Part shown: one piece after another, positions 16,419-25,824 of the stretch
Layout: the number at the start of each line of letters is the position of its first letter
How positions within the stretch are numbered: the stretch's first letter is position 1
Source of the DNA: Burkholderia sp. BCC0322
GTDB taxonomy: Bacteria > Pseudomonadota > Gammaproteobacteria > Burkholderiales > Burkholderiaceae
Length of the DNA: 64,000 nucleotides
NCBI RefSeq assembly: GCF_902833045.1
Contig: NZ_CADFDU010000015.1
Location: 110,884 to 174,883 of the forward strand
Reading direction: 5' to 3'
Notes under the pieces: generated by a model
What the model saw: only the letters and a program-made list of their open reading frames with translations
Databases searched by the model: none
Told to the model about the DNA's origin: nothing
Position numbers and translations under genes: made by a program

Positions 16419-18155
16419 TTAGCGCGCGAGCGCGGCGCGGATCTTCTCCGCGACCGCCGCCGCAGCCGCGTCGGCCGGCAGCAGCGTCGCTTCGGCGTCG
16501 CGGCGGCCCTGATACTCGATCTTGCCTTCCTTCAGGCCACGCTCGCCGATCACGAGGCGATGCGGCACGCCGATCAGTTCCCAGTCGGCGAACATCACGC
16601 CCGGGCGCTCGCCGCGATCGTCGAGGATCACGTCGATGCCGGCCGCGACGAGTTCCGCGTACAGCTTGTCGGCGGTTTCGCGCACCATTTCGCTGCGGTC
16701 ATAGCCCATCGGGCACAGCACGACTTCGAACGGCGCGATCGACTCGGGCCAGATGATGCCGCGGTCGTCGAAGTTCTGCTCGATCGCCGCGCCGAGGATG
16801 CGCGTGACGCCGACGCCGTAGCAGCCCATCAGCATCGGCTGCGGCTTGCCCGATTCGTCGAGGAACGTCGCACCCATCGCTTCCGAATACTTGGTGCCGA
16901 GCTGGAACACGTGGCCGACCTCGATGCCGCGGCAGATGTCGATCACGCCCTTGCCGTCCGGCGACGGGTCGCCCTTCTGCACGTTGCGCACGTCGGCGAC
17001 GTCCGGCTCGGGCAGGTCGCGGCCCCAGTTCACGCCGGCGATGTGGTAGTCGACCTCGTTCGCGCCGACGACGAAGTCGCTCATGTTCGCGACCGTGCGA
17101 TCCGCAATCACCTTCACGGGCTTCTTCGTGCCGACCGGGCCGAGATAGCCCGGCGGCGTGCCGAACCACTCGACGATTTCCTGCTCGGTCGCGAAGCGGT
17201 GGTTCTTCAGGCCCGGCAGCTTCGACACCTTGATCTCGTTCAGATCGTGATCGCCACGCAGCATCACGAGCCAGATGGTCGGCTCGGCGCCTTCGTTGTC
17301 GGTCGCGAGCACGATCGACTTGATCGTGCGCTCGAGCGGGATGGCCAGTAGTTCGGCGACGGCTTCGCACTTCGCCTTGCCAGGCGTCGCGACCTTCTCC
17401 ATCGCTTCGGCCGGCGCCGCGCGCTCGGCGATCAGCGGCAGCGCTTCGGCAGCCTCGACGTTCGCAGCGAATTCGGACGTCGGGCAGTACGCGATCGCGT
17501 CTTCACCGGTGTCGGCAATCACGTGGAATTCGTGCGAGAAGTTGCCGCCGATCGAGCCGCTGTCGGCCGCGACCGCACGAAACTCGAGGCCGAGGCGCGT
17601 GAAGATGCGCACGTACGCGTCGTACATCTTGCGATACGACTCGTTCAGGCCGGCCGCGTCCTTGTCGAACGAGTACGCGTCCTTCATGATGAATTCGCGG
17701 CCGCGCATCACGCCGAAACGCGGGCGGATCTCGTCGCGGAACTTCGTCTGGATCTGATAGAAGTTCACCGGCATCTGCCGGTAGCTCTTGATCTGGTTGC
17801 GCGCGATGTCGGTGATGACTTCCTCGTGCGTCGGCCCGATCACGAAGTCGTTATCCTTGCGGTCCTTGAAGCGCAGCAGCTCGGGGCCGTACTGCTCCCA
17901 GCGGCCCGATTCCTGCCACAGCTCGGCGGGTTGCACGGCCGGCATCAGCAGCTCGATGGCGCCCGCCCGGTTCATTTCCTCGCGCACGATCGCCTCGACC
18001 TTGCGAATCGAACGCAGGCCGACCGGCAGGTAGTTATAGATGCCGCCGGCGACGCGACGGATCATGCCGGCGCGCACCATCAGCTTGTGGCTGACGATCT
18101 CTGCGTCGGCGGGTGCTTCTTTCAGGGTGCCGATAAAGAAACGGGAAGCTTTCAT
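16419..18155 (-). CDS. proS: Prolyl-tRNA synthetase
   Basis: Charges tRNA-Pro with proline. 578 residues, the bacterial-type class II enzyme. Class II motifs are in the first 200 residues ([26 protein letters not shown]). The YbaK-like editing insertion (INS) lies at about 225-390, the third motif near 440-460 ([13 protein letters not shown]), and the anticodon-binding domain at the C-terminus. Its leader carries a terminator-like hairpin (18168-18194). Confidence 0.98.
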   Translation of the reverse strand: MKASRFFIGTLKEAPADAEIVSHKLMVRAGMIRRVAGGIYNYLPVGLRSIRKVEAIVREEMNRAGAIELLMPAVQPAELWQESGRWEQYGPELLRFKDRKDNDFVIGPTHEEVITDIARNQIKSYRQMPVNFYQIQTKFRDEIRPRFGVMRGREFIMKDAYSFDKDAAGLNESYRKMYDAYVRIFTRLGLEFRAVAADSGSIGGNFSHEFHVIADTGEDAIAYCPTSEFAANVEAAEALPLIAERAAPAEAMEKVATPGKAKCEAVAELLAIPLERTIKSIVLATDNEGAEPTIWLVMLRGDHDLNEIKVSKLPGLKNHRFATEQEIVEWFGTPPGYLGPVGTKKPVKVIADRTVANMSDFVVGANEVDYHIAGVNWGRDLPEPDVADVRNVQKGDPSPDGKGVIDICRGIEVGHVFQLGTKYSEAMGATFLDESGKPQPMLMGCYGVGVTRILGAAIEQNFDDRGIIWPESIAPFEVVLCPMGYDRSEMVRETADKLYAELVAAGIDVILDDRGERPGVMFADWELIGVPHRLVIGERGLKEGKIEYQGRRDAEATLLPADAAAAAVAEKIRAALAR

Positions 18156-18167
18156 GCGGACGGTTCC

Positions 18168-18194
18168 AAAAACGGCGCCCCCAGGCGGGGCGCC
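18168..18194 (-). promoter_or_regulatory. Terminator-like hairpin in the proS leader (candidate attenuator)
   Basis: Read on the minus strand, GGCGCCCC, loop GCCTG, GGGGCGCC (complement of 18174-18194), then GTTTTTGG. The T run ends only twelve bases before the proS ATG. Upstream of it, CTTTTTCACC and CTTTTTCGGG blocks also occur. It has the form of an intrinsic terminator placed in a 5' leader. Regulation is inferred, not shown. Confidence 0.5.
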
Positions 18195-18373
18195 CGAAAA
18201 AGTTTCAAGGTGAAAAAGCTGCGCGCGACGAACGACGATGGCGCAGATGACGTAGCAGACTAATCAGGGACGAATCAGCCGGTGCACCCCGCGCGGATTC
18301 GCTCCGTCACGGTGCGCAGCGCCCGTTATCTGTTTATAATCAAAGCAATTTTAAAGGATTCGAAGGTGGTTGT

Positions 18374-18853
18374 ATGCTGGATCGTGAAGGCTTTCGCCCG
18401 AACGTCGGCATCATCCTCTTGAACGCGCGCAACGAGGTGTTTTGGGGCAAGCGGCTCCGCGAGCATTCCTGGCAGTTTCCTCAAGGTGGGATCAAGTACG
18501 GCGAGACCCCCATGCAGGCGATGTACCGGGAACTGCACGAGGAAACGGGCCTGCATCCGGAACACGTCAAGATAATCGGCCGCACTCGCGACTGGTTGCG
18601 TTATGAGGTGCCTGACAAGTTCATTAAACGCGAAGTACGCGGTCATTACCGCGGCCAGAAGCAGATCTGGTTCCTGCTGCGGATGGTTGGACGCGATTGC
18701 GACATTTGCTTGCGCGCGACCGACCACCCGGAGTTCGATGCGTGGCGCTGGAACGAGTACTGGGTACCGCTCGATGCGGTGATCGAGTTCAAGCGGGATG
18801 TCTATCAGTTGGCGCTGACGGAACTGTCGCGCTTCCTGCGCCGCCCGGCGTAG
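18374..18853 (+). CDS. rppH: RNA pyrophosphohydrolase, probably truncated by an in-frame TAG
   Basis: Nudix hydrolase that removes pyrophosphate from the 5' end of mRNA and so starts decay. 159 residues to the TAG. The Nudix box [17 protein letters not shown]...EETGL (residues about 38-60) is complete, so catalysis may survive. The same frame continues after TAG for 55 sense codons (18854-19018) to TGA at 19019-19021. That tail has the organism's codon bias and ends before a terminator. Remembered Burkholderia RppH proteins are about 215 residues long with a similar tail, so TAG at 18851 looks like a nonsense change of CAG. A TATAAT element lies at 18335-18340. Confidence 0.9.
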   Translation: MLDREGFRPNVGIILLNARNEVFWGKRLREHSWQFPQGGIKYGETPMQAMYRELHEETGLHPEHVKIIGRTRDWLRYEVPDKFIKREVRGHYRGQKQIWFLLRMVGRDCDICLRATDHPEFDAWRWNEYWVPLDAVIEFKRDVYQLALTELSRFLRRPA

Positions 18854-19021
18854 CGAGCCGAGAAGCCGCGCGGGCCGCGTCTGTCGCGCTATCCGCGCGT
18901 CATTGGCGCGCAGGCCCAGCAGACGCTGACGATTGTCGATACATCGGTAGTCTGTTCGGAGATCGAAGTGGAAGCGGGCACGCTCGACGAGATGCCGCCC
19001 CACGTGATCGTCGGCAAATGA
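18854..19021 (+). pseudogene. rppH: Detached C-terminal tail of rppH (same frame as rppH, after TAG)
   Basis: 55 codons in the rppH frame, ending TGA at 19019. Translation includes LSRYPRVIGAQAQQTLTIVD and DEMPPHVIVGK. GC-rich third positions and the absence of rare codons suggest recent loss. There is no start codon with a ribosome site of its own. It would be expressed only if the TAG is read through, or if the TAG is a sequencing error. Confidence 0.65.
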
Positions 19022-19040
19022 CGAATCAAACTGCATGACC

Positions 19041-19071
19041 GGGCGCGACCTTGGTGTCGCGCCCTTTTTTT
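19041..19071 (+). terminator. Terminator after the full-length rppH frame
   Basis: A perfect 9-bp stem GGGCGCGAC/GTCGCGCCC with six-base loop is followed by seven T residues. It begins 20 bases after the distal TGA of the extended rppH frame, as expected if that frame was the original gene end. Confidence 0.9.
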
Positions 19072-19085
19072 ACGAGGAATGCATA

Positions 19086-19643
19086 TTGAAAGCGATTGCT
19101 CTCGCGCTCGCATCGATTGTCGCCGCGGCCACGCTGGCAGGTTGCGCAAATTCGAAGACGCCCACCAACAAGGATGACAGCGCGTTCGTGTATCTGCTGG
19201 ACCGCCAGGGCACCTGGAAGGAAAACACGGTCGACTCGCTGCCGCCGCTGCCGCAAACGAGCGACCTGCTTCCGTTCACCGTATCGCAGAACACGCCGCT
19301 CAAGTTCTTCGTCGATGCGAAGTCGCTCGCCGTCGGCACCGACGGCGTCGTGCGCTACGCAGTCGTCATCACGAGCCCGGCCGGCGCGCGCAACGTGAAC
19401 TACGAGGGGATCCGTTGCGACACCTATGAATGGCGCCAGTATGCCGGCCTGAATTCGGATCACGACGGCTGGGATCGCACCGTCGAGAACGACTGGCGGC
19501 GCATCGAGAACGGCGAGCTGAATGCCTACCACTCGGCGCTCTATCAGGACTACTTCTGCGCGAACAAGATGCCGCAGGGCTCAACCCAGCAGATCCTGGA
19601 AAACATCCGGTTTCACCGCACCGCGATGAGCCAGTTGCGCTGA
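19086..19643 (+). CDS. CNP1-like family lipoprotein
   Basis: 185 residues, uncharacterised. The signal peptide MKAIALALASIVAAATLAGC has a clear lipobox (LAGC, acylated cysteine at residue 20). The rest resembles the CNP1-like family of betaproteobacteria (NVNYEGIRCDTYEWRQYA, then a conserved Cys near the end, YFCANKMPQG). The start is a TTG at 19086 with GAGGA seven bases upstream; an ATG just upstream is out of frame. Short distance from the rppH terminator. Function unknown. Confidence 0.85.
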   Translation: MKAIALALASIVAAATLAGCANSKTPTNKDDSAFVYLLDRQGTWKENTVDSLPPLPQTSDLLPFTVSQNTPLKFFVDAKSLAVGTDGVVRYAVVITSPAGARNVNYEGIRCDTYEWRQYAGLNSDHDGWDRTVENDWRRIENGELNAYHSALYQDYFCANKMPQGSTQQILENIRFHRTAMSQLR

Positions 19644-19681
19644 CGGCGCGCGGCGCCCGCCGCGCCCCTGTCCGCCGCATG

Positions 19682-19709
19682 AAAAAAGCCCGCATCGCGC
19701 GGGCTTTTT
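19682..19709. terminator. Bidirectional terminator between the CNP1-like gene and proB
   Basis: AAAAAAGCCCGC, short loop, GCGGGCTTTTT. The A run on one side and the T run on the other let it stop transcription from both convergent genes. Confidence 0.88.
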
Positions 19710-19738
19710 CATCTGACGGCCGGAACCGGCACGAATGG

Positions 19739-20857
19739 TCACACCAGCACCAGGTTGTCGCGATGGATCAACTCGGGCTCCAGCATGTAGCCGAGCACGG
19801 ATTCGATCTCGCCGCTCGGCTTGCGGTGAATCAGCTTCGTCTCCGCACTGCTGTAGTTCGTGAGCCCACGCGCCACTTCGCGCCCGTCGGGGCCGACACA
19901 CGCGATGACTTCGCCGCGCGCGAACGCGCCCTGCACGTCGATCACGCCGATCGGCAGCAGGCTCTTGCCGCCGGCCGTCAGCTTCTCGACCGCGCCCGCA
20001 TCGATCACGACGTGACCGCGCACCTGAAGATGGTCGGCCATCCACTGCTTGCGCGCCGCCATCCGCGCGGTACGTGCGATCAGTTGCGTGCCGATCGCCT
20101 CGCCGGCGGCCAGACGCACGAGCACGTCGGCCTCCCGGCCGCTCGCGATCACGGTGTTCGCGCCGCTGTGTGCCGCGCGCTTCGCCGCGAGGATCTTCGT
20201 CAGCATCCCGCCGCGGCCGAGGCTCGAGCCGGCGCCGCCGGCCATCGCCTCGAGTTCCGGCGCGCCCGCATTGGCTTCCGCAACGAGCGTCGCGCCCGGA
20301 TCCTTGCGCGGATCGGCCGTGAACAGCCCCGACTGATCGGTCAGGATGATCAGTGCATCGCCTTCGATCAGGTTTGCAACGAGCGCGCCAAGCGTGTCGT
20401 TGTCGCCGAACTTGATTTCGTCGGTGACGACCGTGTCGTTCTCGTTAATGATCGGCACGACGCCAAGCCGCAGCAGCGTCAGCATCGTCGAACGCGCATT
20501 CAGGTAACGCTCGCGGTCCGCCAGGTCGGCATGCGTCAGCAGGATCTGCGCGGTGCGGATGTCGTGCTCGGCGAAGCGGCTCTCATAGACCTGCGCGAGC
20601 CCCATCTGGCCGACTGCGGCGGCAGCCTGCAACTCGTCGATTTCCCGCGGCCGCTTGCTCCAGCCGAGCCGCTGCATCCCTTCGGCAATCGCGCCCGAGC
20701 TGACGAGCACGACTTCCTTGCCCTGGGCGCGCAGTGCCGCGATCTGGGCCACCCAACGGCCGATTGCCGCATGATCGAGCCCCTTGCCGTCGTTGGTCAC
20801 GAGGCTGGAGCCCACCTTCACCACCAATCGCTTCGAATCCGCGATGATCGAACGCAT
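19739..20857 (-). CDS. proB: Glutamate 5-kinase
   Basis: First step of proline synthesis: glutamate plus ATP to glutamyl 5-phosphate. 372 residues. The amino-acid kinase domain comes first ([14 protein letters not shown] at residue about 9, [18 protein letters not shown]) and is followed by a C-terminal PUA domain (from about 280). The ATG at 20857 gives MRSIIADSK; the frame stays open for 76 more codons upstream, but these are non-coding in character. It lies about 90 bases downstream of obgE on the same strand. Confidence 0.97.
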   Translation of the reverse strand: MRSIIADSKRLVVKVGSSLVTNDGKGLDHAAIGRWVAQIAALRAQGKEVVLVSSGAIAEGMQRLGWSKRPREIDELQAAAAVGQMGLAQVYESRFAEHDIRTAQILLTHADLADRERYLNARSTMLTLLRLGVVPIINENDTVVTDEIKFGDNDTLGALVANLIEGDALIILTDQSGLFTADPRKDPGATLVAEANAGAPELEAMAGGAGSSLGRGGMLTKILAAKRAAHSGANTVIASGREADVLVRLAAGEAIGTQLIARTARMAARKQWMADHLQVRGHVVIDAGAVEKLTAGGKSLLPIGVIDVQGAFARGEVIACVGPDGREVARGLTNYSSAETKLIHRKPSGEIESVLGYMLEPELIHRDNLVLV

Positions 20858-20946
20858 CCTGCACTGTCTCCTGTATCTGATGCCTGCCCGGCCGGGCGCG
20901 ATTGAACGCCGACGCCGGGCCGCACGCCCGGCGCACTCGAAACCGT

Positions 20947-22062
<1,116 letters not shown>

Positions 22063-22183
22063 TCACTCCGCCCAGTATTTCCACTATTGTGCCGCGCGCC
22101 GGCGCGCTTGAACAATCTGCCGTTCGGCCGATCGTACGCCGGTTGCGCGATGGTCGCCGAACGCACACGCGCCCGGCGACCAA

Positions 22184-22214
22184 ATAAAAAAGGCCCCGCG
22201 AAGACTGCGGGGCC
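22184..22214 (-). terminator. Terminator after rpmA
   Basis: On the minus strand GGCCCCGC, loop, GCGGGGCC, then TTTTTTATTT. It separates the ribosomal protein pair from obgE. Confidence 0.9.
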
Positions 22215-22245
22215 TTTCGGCTACGAAGCCCTTGGGTGCCTGAAT

Positions 22246-22509
22246 TTAGGCAGCCGCCGGGACAACGATGACCAGATGCTTCTTGTCCGCGCCCTTCGTC
22301 GCGAACTTGACGTGACCGTCAACCAGCGCGAACAGGGTGTGATCCTTGCCCATGCCGACGTTCTCGCCTGCGTGCATGCGCGTACCGCGCTGACGCACGA
22401 TGATGCCGCCGGCATTGATTGCCTGGCCGCCGTACACTTTCACGCCGAGACGTTTCGACTCGGAGTCGCGGCCGTTCCGGGAAGAGCCGCCTGCCTTTTT
22501 GTGTGCCAT
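22246..22509 (-). CDS. rpmA: Ribosomal protein bL27
   Basis: 87 residues. The N-terminus [15 protein letters not shown] is diagnostic and reaches the peptidyl-transferase centre. No N-terminal cleavage extension is present, as usual in Gram-negatives. It lies 24 bases after rplU. Confidence 0.99.
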
Positions 22510-22533
22510 CTGATTGCTCCTTTACCGAGGCGC

Positions 22534-22845
22534 TTACGCGTTGATCGCGTCGATGCGCAGCTCAGTGTAGTTCTGGCGGTGGCCGCCGTGCTTTTGGTAG
22601 TGCTTCCGGCGACGCATCTTGAAGATGGTGACCTTGGCATGACGACCGTGCGACACAACGGTGGCCTTGACGGAAGCCCCACTGACCAGCGGCGTACCGA
22701 ACTTAATCGATTCGCCTTCGCCCACTGCGAGAACCTGGTCGAGCGTGATTTCAGCGTCAATGTCAGCCGGTATCTGTTCTACTTTGAGTTTTTCGCCAAC
22801 GGCAACCTTGTACTGCTTGCCGCCGGTTTTTATGACCGCGTACAT
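22534..22845 (-). CDS. rplU: Ribosomal protein bL21
   Basis: 103 residues ([14 protein letters not shown] ... [17 protein letters not shown]), a small beta-barrel protein of the 50S subunit. The ATG at 22845 is chosen over a frame open for 45 more codons because it gives the family start. GTGAGG lies about 6 bases upstream. Transcribed from the promoter at 22901-22929. Confidence 0.98.
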   Translation of the reverse strand: MYAVIKTGGKQYKVAVGEKLKVEQIPADIDAEITLDQVLAVGEGESIKFGTPLVSGASVKATVVSHGRHAKVTIFKMRRRKHYQKHGGHRQNYTELRIDAINA

Positions 22846-22900
22846 TGAGAACCTCACTCTGGATCCAATTTTTCCGCACACCACGCGCGGAAAACACGTG

Positions 22901-22929
22901 ATTATACATGGGGTTAGCACCGGAGTCAA
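22901..22929 (-). promoter_or_regulatory. Strong sigma-70 promoter of rplU-rpmA
   Basis: On the minus strand TTGACT (complement of 22924-22929), a 17-base spacer, TATAAT (complement of 22901-22906). It is the best consensus promoter I can see in the window, fitting a ribosomal protein operon. Confidence 0.85.
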
Positions 22930-23055
22930 AACCGATTGACGATTGCCGCGCGCGGGCCTCGGCCAAACGGCCAAATTCAAGGCTGCGGCACGTGTGACAG
23001 ACCGGGATATCTCGGATTCGACTTATAATCCGCCGCATCACCCAATTCCATCATC

Positions 23056-24051
23056 ATGTCGTCGTCCACCGCCTCCCCCACCCTCAGCGCCGCCCATCTG
23101 CTCGCTCCGATCACCAGTGACATGGAGCAGGTGAATCGCGTTATCCGGCAAAGCCTCGCGTCCGATGTGCTGCTGATCAACCAGATCGCCGAGTACATCA
23201 TCGGCGCGGGCGGCAAGCGGCTGCGCCCGGCATTGCTGTTGCTCGTCGCCGGCGCGCTCGGCGAGACGTCGCACCAGCGGCACGTGCTGGCCGCCGTCGT
23301 CGAGTTCATCCACACGGCCACGCTGCTGCATGACGACGTCGTCGACGAATCCGAGCTGCGCCGCGGCCGCCAGACCGCCAATGCGCTGTTCGGCAACGCG
23401 GCGAGCGTGCTGGTAGGTGACTACCTCTACTCGCGCTCGTTCGAGATGATGGTCGGCGTCGGCAAGATGCGCGTGATGGAGATCCTGTCCGAAGCGACGA
23501 CGATCATTTCCGAAGGCGAGGTGCTGCAGCTCCTCAACATGCACGACGCGGACGTCGACGAAACGCGCTACATGCAGGTGATCCGCTACAAGACGGCCAA
23601 GCTGTTCGAGGCGTCGGCCCGTCTGGGCGCGGTACTCGCAGGCGCCGATGCGCCGACCGAGGCTGCCGCCGCCGAATACGGCCGCCGGATCGGTACCGCG
23701 TTCCAGATCATGGACGACTGGCTCGACTACGCGGGCACCGTCGAGGCAATGGGCAAGAATGCCGGCGACGATCTCCGCGAAGGCAAGCCGACGCTGCCGC
23801 TCATCTATCTGATCGAACGCGGCACGCCCGAACAGTCGGCGCTGGCACGCGAGGCGATCGAACAGGGTGGCACCGATCGCTTCGACACGATTTTCGAAGC
23901 GATCACGCGCTCTGGCGCCCTGGACCACACGCTCGAATGCGCACGTCAGGAAGCACAGGCGGCGGCGGCCGCAATCGTCGCGTTCCCCGATTCGATCTAC
24001 AAGGAAAGCCTGCTCGCGTTGTGCTCGTACTCGACGTCGCGGCAGTCGTAA
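23056..24051 (+). CDS. ispB: Octaprenyl diphosphate synthase (trans-polyprenyl synthase)
   Basis: Makes the polyprenyl chain of ubiquinone from FPP and IPP. 331 residues. The two Asp-rich motifs are present, LLHDDVVDESELRRG (about residue 92) and IMDDWLDYAG (about 218), and the substrate-binding KRLRP is near residue 55. Chain length cannot be read reliably; UQ-8 is the expected quinone in Burkholderia. TATAAT at 23024-23029 is a likely -10 element. coq7 of the same pathway lies at 57002. Confidence 0.95.
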   Translation: MSSSTASPTLSAAHLLAPITSDMEQVNRVIRQSLASDVLLINQIAEYIIGAGGKRLRPALLLLVAGALGETSHQRHVLAAVVEFIHTATLLHDDVVDESELRRGRQTANALFGNAASVLVGDYLYSRSFEMMVGVGKMRVMEILSEATTIISEGEVLQLLNMHDADVDETRYMQVIRYKTAKLFEASARLGAVLAGADAPTEAAAAEYGRRIGTAFQIMDDWLDYAGTVEAMGKNAGDDLREGKPTLPLIYLIERGTPEQSALAREAIEQGGTDRFDTIFEAITRSGALDHTLECARQEAQAAAAAIVAFPDSIYKESLLALCSYSTSRQS

Positions 24052-24230
24052 GTCCATGCCATGCGTCGCCGCCACGGCGTGCTGCGCATGTTCGACACGG
24101 GAAAATCACCTGTCTCGAAAAATTTCTTCTCCAAGGCCTTCCCTTTTTAAAGAAACGTCGTTATAGTTATGTTCTTGCTCGACGACGCAGCGGTTCTTGA
24201 AGAAGACCACGAAATCGGAAGAGTGCAAAT

Positions 24231-24307
24231 CGGGGTGTAGCTTAGCCTGGTAGAGCGCTACGTTCGGGACGTAGAGGCCGGAGGTTCGAATCCTCTCACC
24301 CCGACCA
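24231..24307 (+). tRNA. tRNA-Pro (CGG)
   Basis: 77 nt including encoded CCA. Acceptor arms CGGGGTG/CACCCCG pair perfectly. The anticodon stem is CTACG/CGTAG around loop TTCGGGA, with anticodon CGG. The T arm contains GGTTCGAATC. It reads proline CCG codons, which are frequent in this GC-rich genome. A -10-like TATAGT lies at 24162-24167. A terminator follows at once. Confidence 0.97.
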
Positions 24308-24314
24308 GATTTGT

Positions 24315-24349
24315 AAAAAAACCGTGCACGCCGTGCACGGTTTTTTTTT
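24315..24349. terminator. Terminator after tRNA-Pro
   Basis: AAAAAA, stem ACCGTGCAC / GTGCACGGT with loop GCC, then nine T residues. Confidence 0.92.
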
Positions 24350-24448
24350 GCCCGGCTGCCGCAGGCCCTCGTGCCGCGCACGACACATCGCAGCCGCCGG
24401 CCTCTGCTATATTCCTTCCATCCCTGTCCTTCACTGCCCTTCCAACGC

Positions 24449-25741
24449 GTGGACCAAATTCCCTTATGGGCGCAAATCGGCGCCGTCTTCCTGCTTCTCC
24501 TCTGTTCCAGCTTCTTTTCGATTTCCGAGACCGCGATGATGGCGCTCAACCGCCATCGGCTGAAGCATCTCGCCGGCCAGGGCGCACTCGGCGCGAAAAC
24601 CACGCAAGGCCTGCTGACGCGCACTGACCTGCTGCTCAGCGTGATCCTGATCGGCAACAACCTGTTCAACACGATCATCCCGGTCCTGACGACGTCGCTC
24701 GCGCTGCATACATTCGGCCGCAACAACCTCGCGCTGTCGATCGCGACCGGCATCGTCGCGTTCCTGATCATCGTGTTCGCCGAAATCGCGCCGAAGATCG
24801 TCGGCGCGACGTTCCCCGAACGCATCGCGCTGCCCGCGAGCCTCGTGATCGCGCCGCTGATGCGCGTGTTCAAGCCGGTCGTCTGGTTCGTCAACGCACT
24901 CGCGAACGGCGTGCTGTGGGTGCTGCGCATCAACACGAAGAAGGGTCGCGACCAGCGAATGTCGGCCGACGAACTGCGTGCCATCGTGCTCGAGTCGAGC
25001 AGTTTCATGCCGACCAAGCACCGCAGCATCCTGCTCAACCTGTTCGACCTCGAGAACATCACGGTCGACGACGTGATGGTGCCGCGCCGCCAGATCGAGT
25101 CGCTCAACTTCTACGCGCCGCTCGACGACGTCCTGCACCAGCTCGAAACCTGCTATCACAACCGGCTCGTCGTCTATGAAGGCGACATCGACAAGGTGCT
25201 CGGCGTGCTGCACGTCCGCAAGACGCTGACCGCGCTGCACAACCAGGAGTTCGACCGCGAAACGCTACGCACGCTGCTCGCCGAGCCGTACTACGTGCCG
25301 TCCGGCACGCCGGTGGTCCAGCAGCTCCAGTTTTTCCAGGAAACGCGGCAGCGGACCGCGCTCGTCGTCAACGAGTACGGCGAGCTTGAAGGGCTCGTCA
25401 CGCCCGAAGACATCATCGAGGAGCTGATCGGCGAATTCACGACGTCGATGCCGCGCAGCGAACGCGCGGGCGGCTGGGACGAGAACGGTGAATGCATCGT
25501 CTCGGCAAGCATGCCGCTGCGCGAACTGAATCGCTGGCTGCACCTGAAGCTGCCGACCGACGGGCCGAAGACGCTGAACGGCCTGGTGCTCGAAATCCTC
25601 GAGGAAATTCCGGAAGACGACGTGTGCCTGAAAATCGGTGACGTGATGCTTGAAGTGATGCGCAGCGACGATCAGGCCGTGCGCACCGTCAAGCTCTTCA
25701 AGCCGCGCGCCTCGCGCACCGCACGCGTCACCGCGCGCTAG
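24449..25741 (+). CDS. HlyC/CorC-family (CNNM/DUF21) membrane protein with CBS pair
   Basis: 430 residues. The N-terminal DUF21 membrane domain has four hydrophobic segments (about 1-150, with FSISETAMMALNRHRL and IGNNLFNTIIPVL). A CBS pair follows (about 190-320, DVMVPRRQIESLNF and LVTPEDIIEELIGE), then a C-terminal CorC/HlyC transporter-associated domain. The family is linked to Mg2+/Co2+ efflux, but the substrate here is inferred. The GTG at 24449 gives MDQIPLWAQIGA and is preferred. The frame is open 26 codons further upstream without a ribosome site, so the start is uncertain. Confidence 0.87.
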   Translation: MDQIPLWAQIGAVFLLLLCSSFFSISETAMMALNRHRLKHLAGQGALGAKTTQGLLTRTDLLLSVILIGNNLFNTIIPVLTTSLALHTFGRNNLALSIATGIVAFLIIVFAEIAPKIVGATFPERIALPASLVIAPLMRVFKPVVWFVNALANGVLWVLRINTKKGRDQRMSADELRAIVLESSSFMPTKHRSILLNLFDLENITVDDVMVPRRQIESLNFYAPLDDVLHQLETCYHNRLVVYEGDIDKVLGVLHVRKTLTALHNQEFDRETLRTLLAEPYYVPSGTPVVQQLQFFQETRQRTALVVNEYGELEGLVTPEDIIEELIGEFTTSMPRSERAGGWDENGECIVSASMPLRELNRWLHLKLPTDGPKTLNGLVLEILEEIPEDDVCLKIGDVMLEVMRSDDQAVRTVKLFKPRASRTARVTAR

Positions 25742-25824
25742 CCGAACGGCTGACTGCCGGCGTCGCCCGCGACGCGCGACCATCTGCTGGTCACGGTCAA
25801 CAGGCGGCCAGCGCGCCGGCTCAC

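Noticed and set aside
15774-17351. Plus-strand open frame opposite the marC-family gene and proS
   Set aside because: Composition artefact (Arg/His/Asp-rich). The minus-strand genes have full domain support.
19035-19085. Upstream extension of the CNP1-like protein
   Set aside because: It would place coding sequence inside a strong terminator hairpin. The TTG at 19086 gives a clean lipoprotein signal with a ribosome site.
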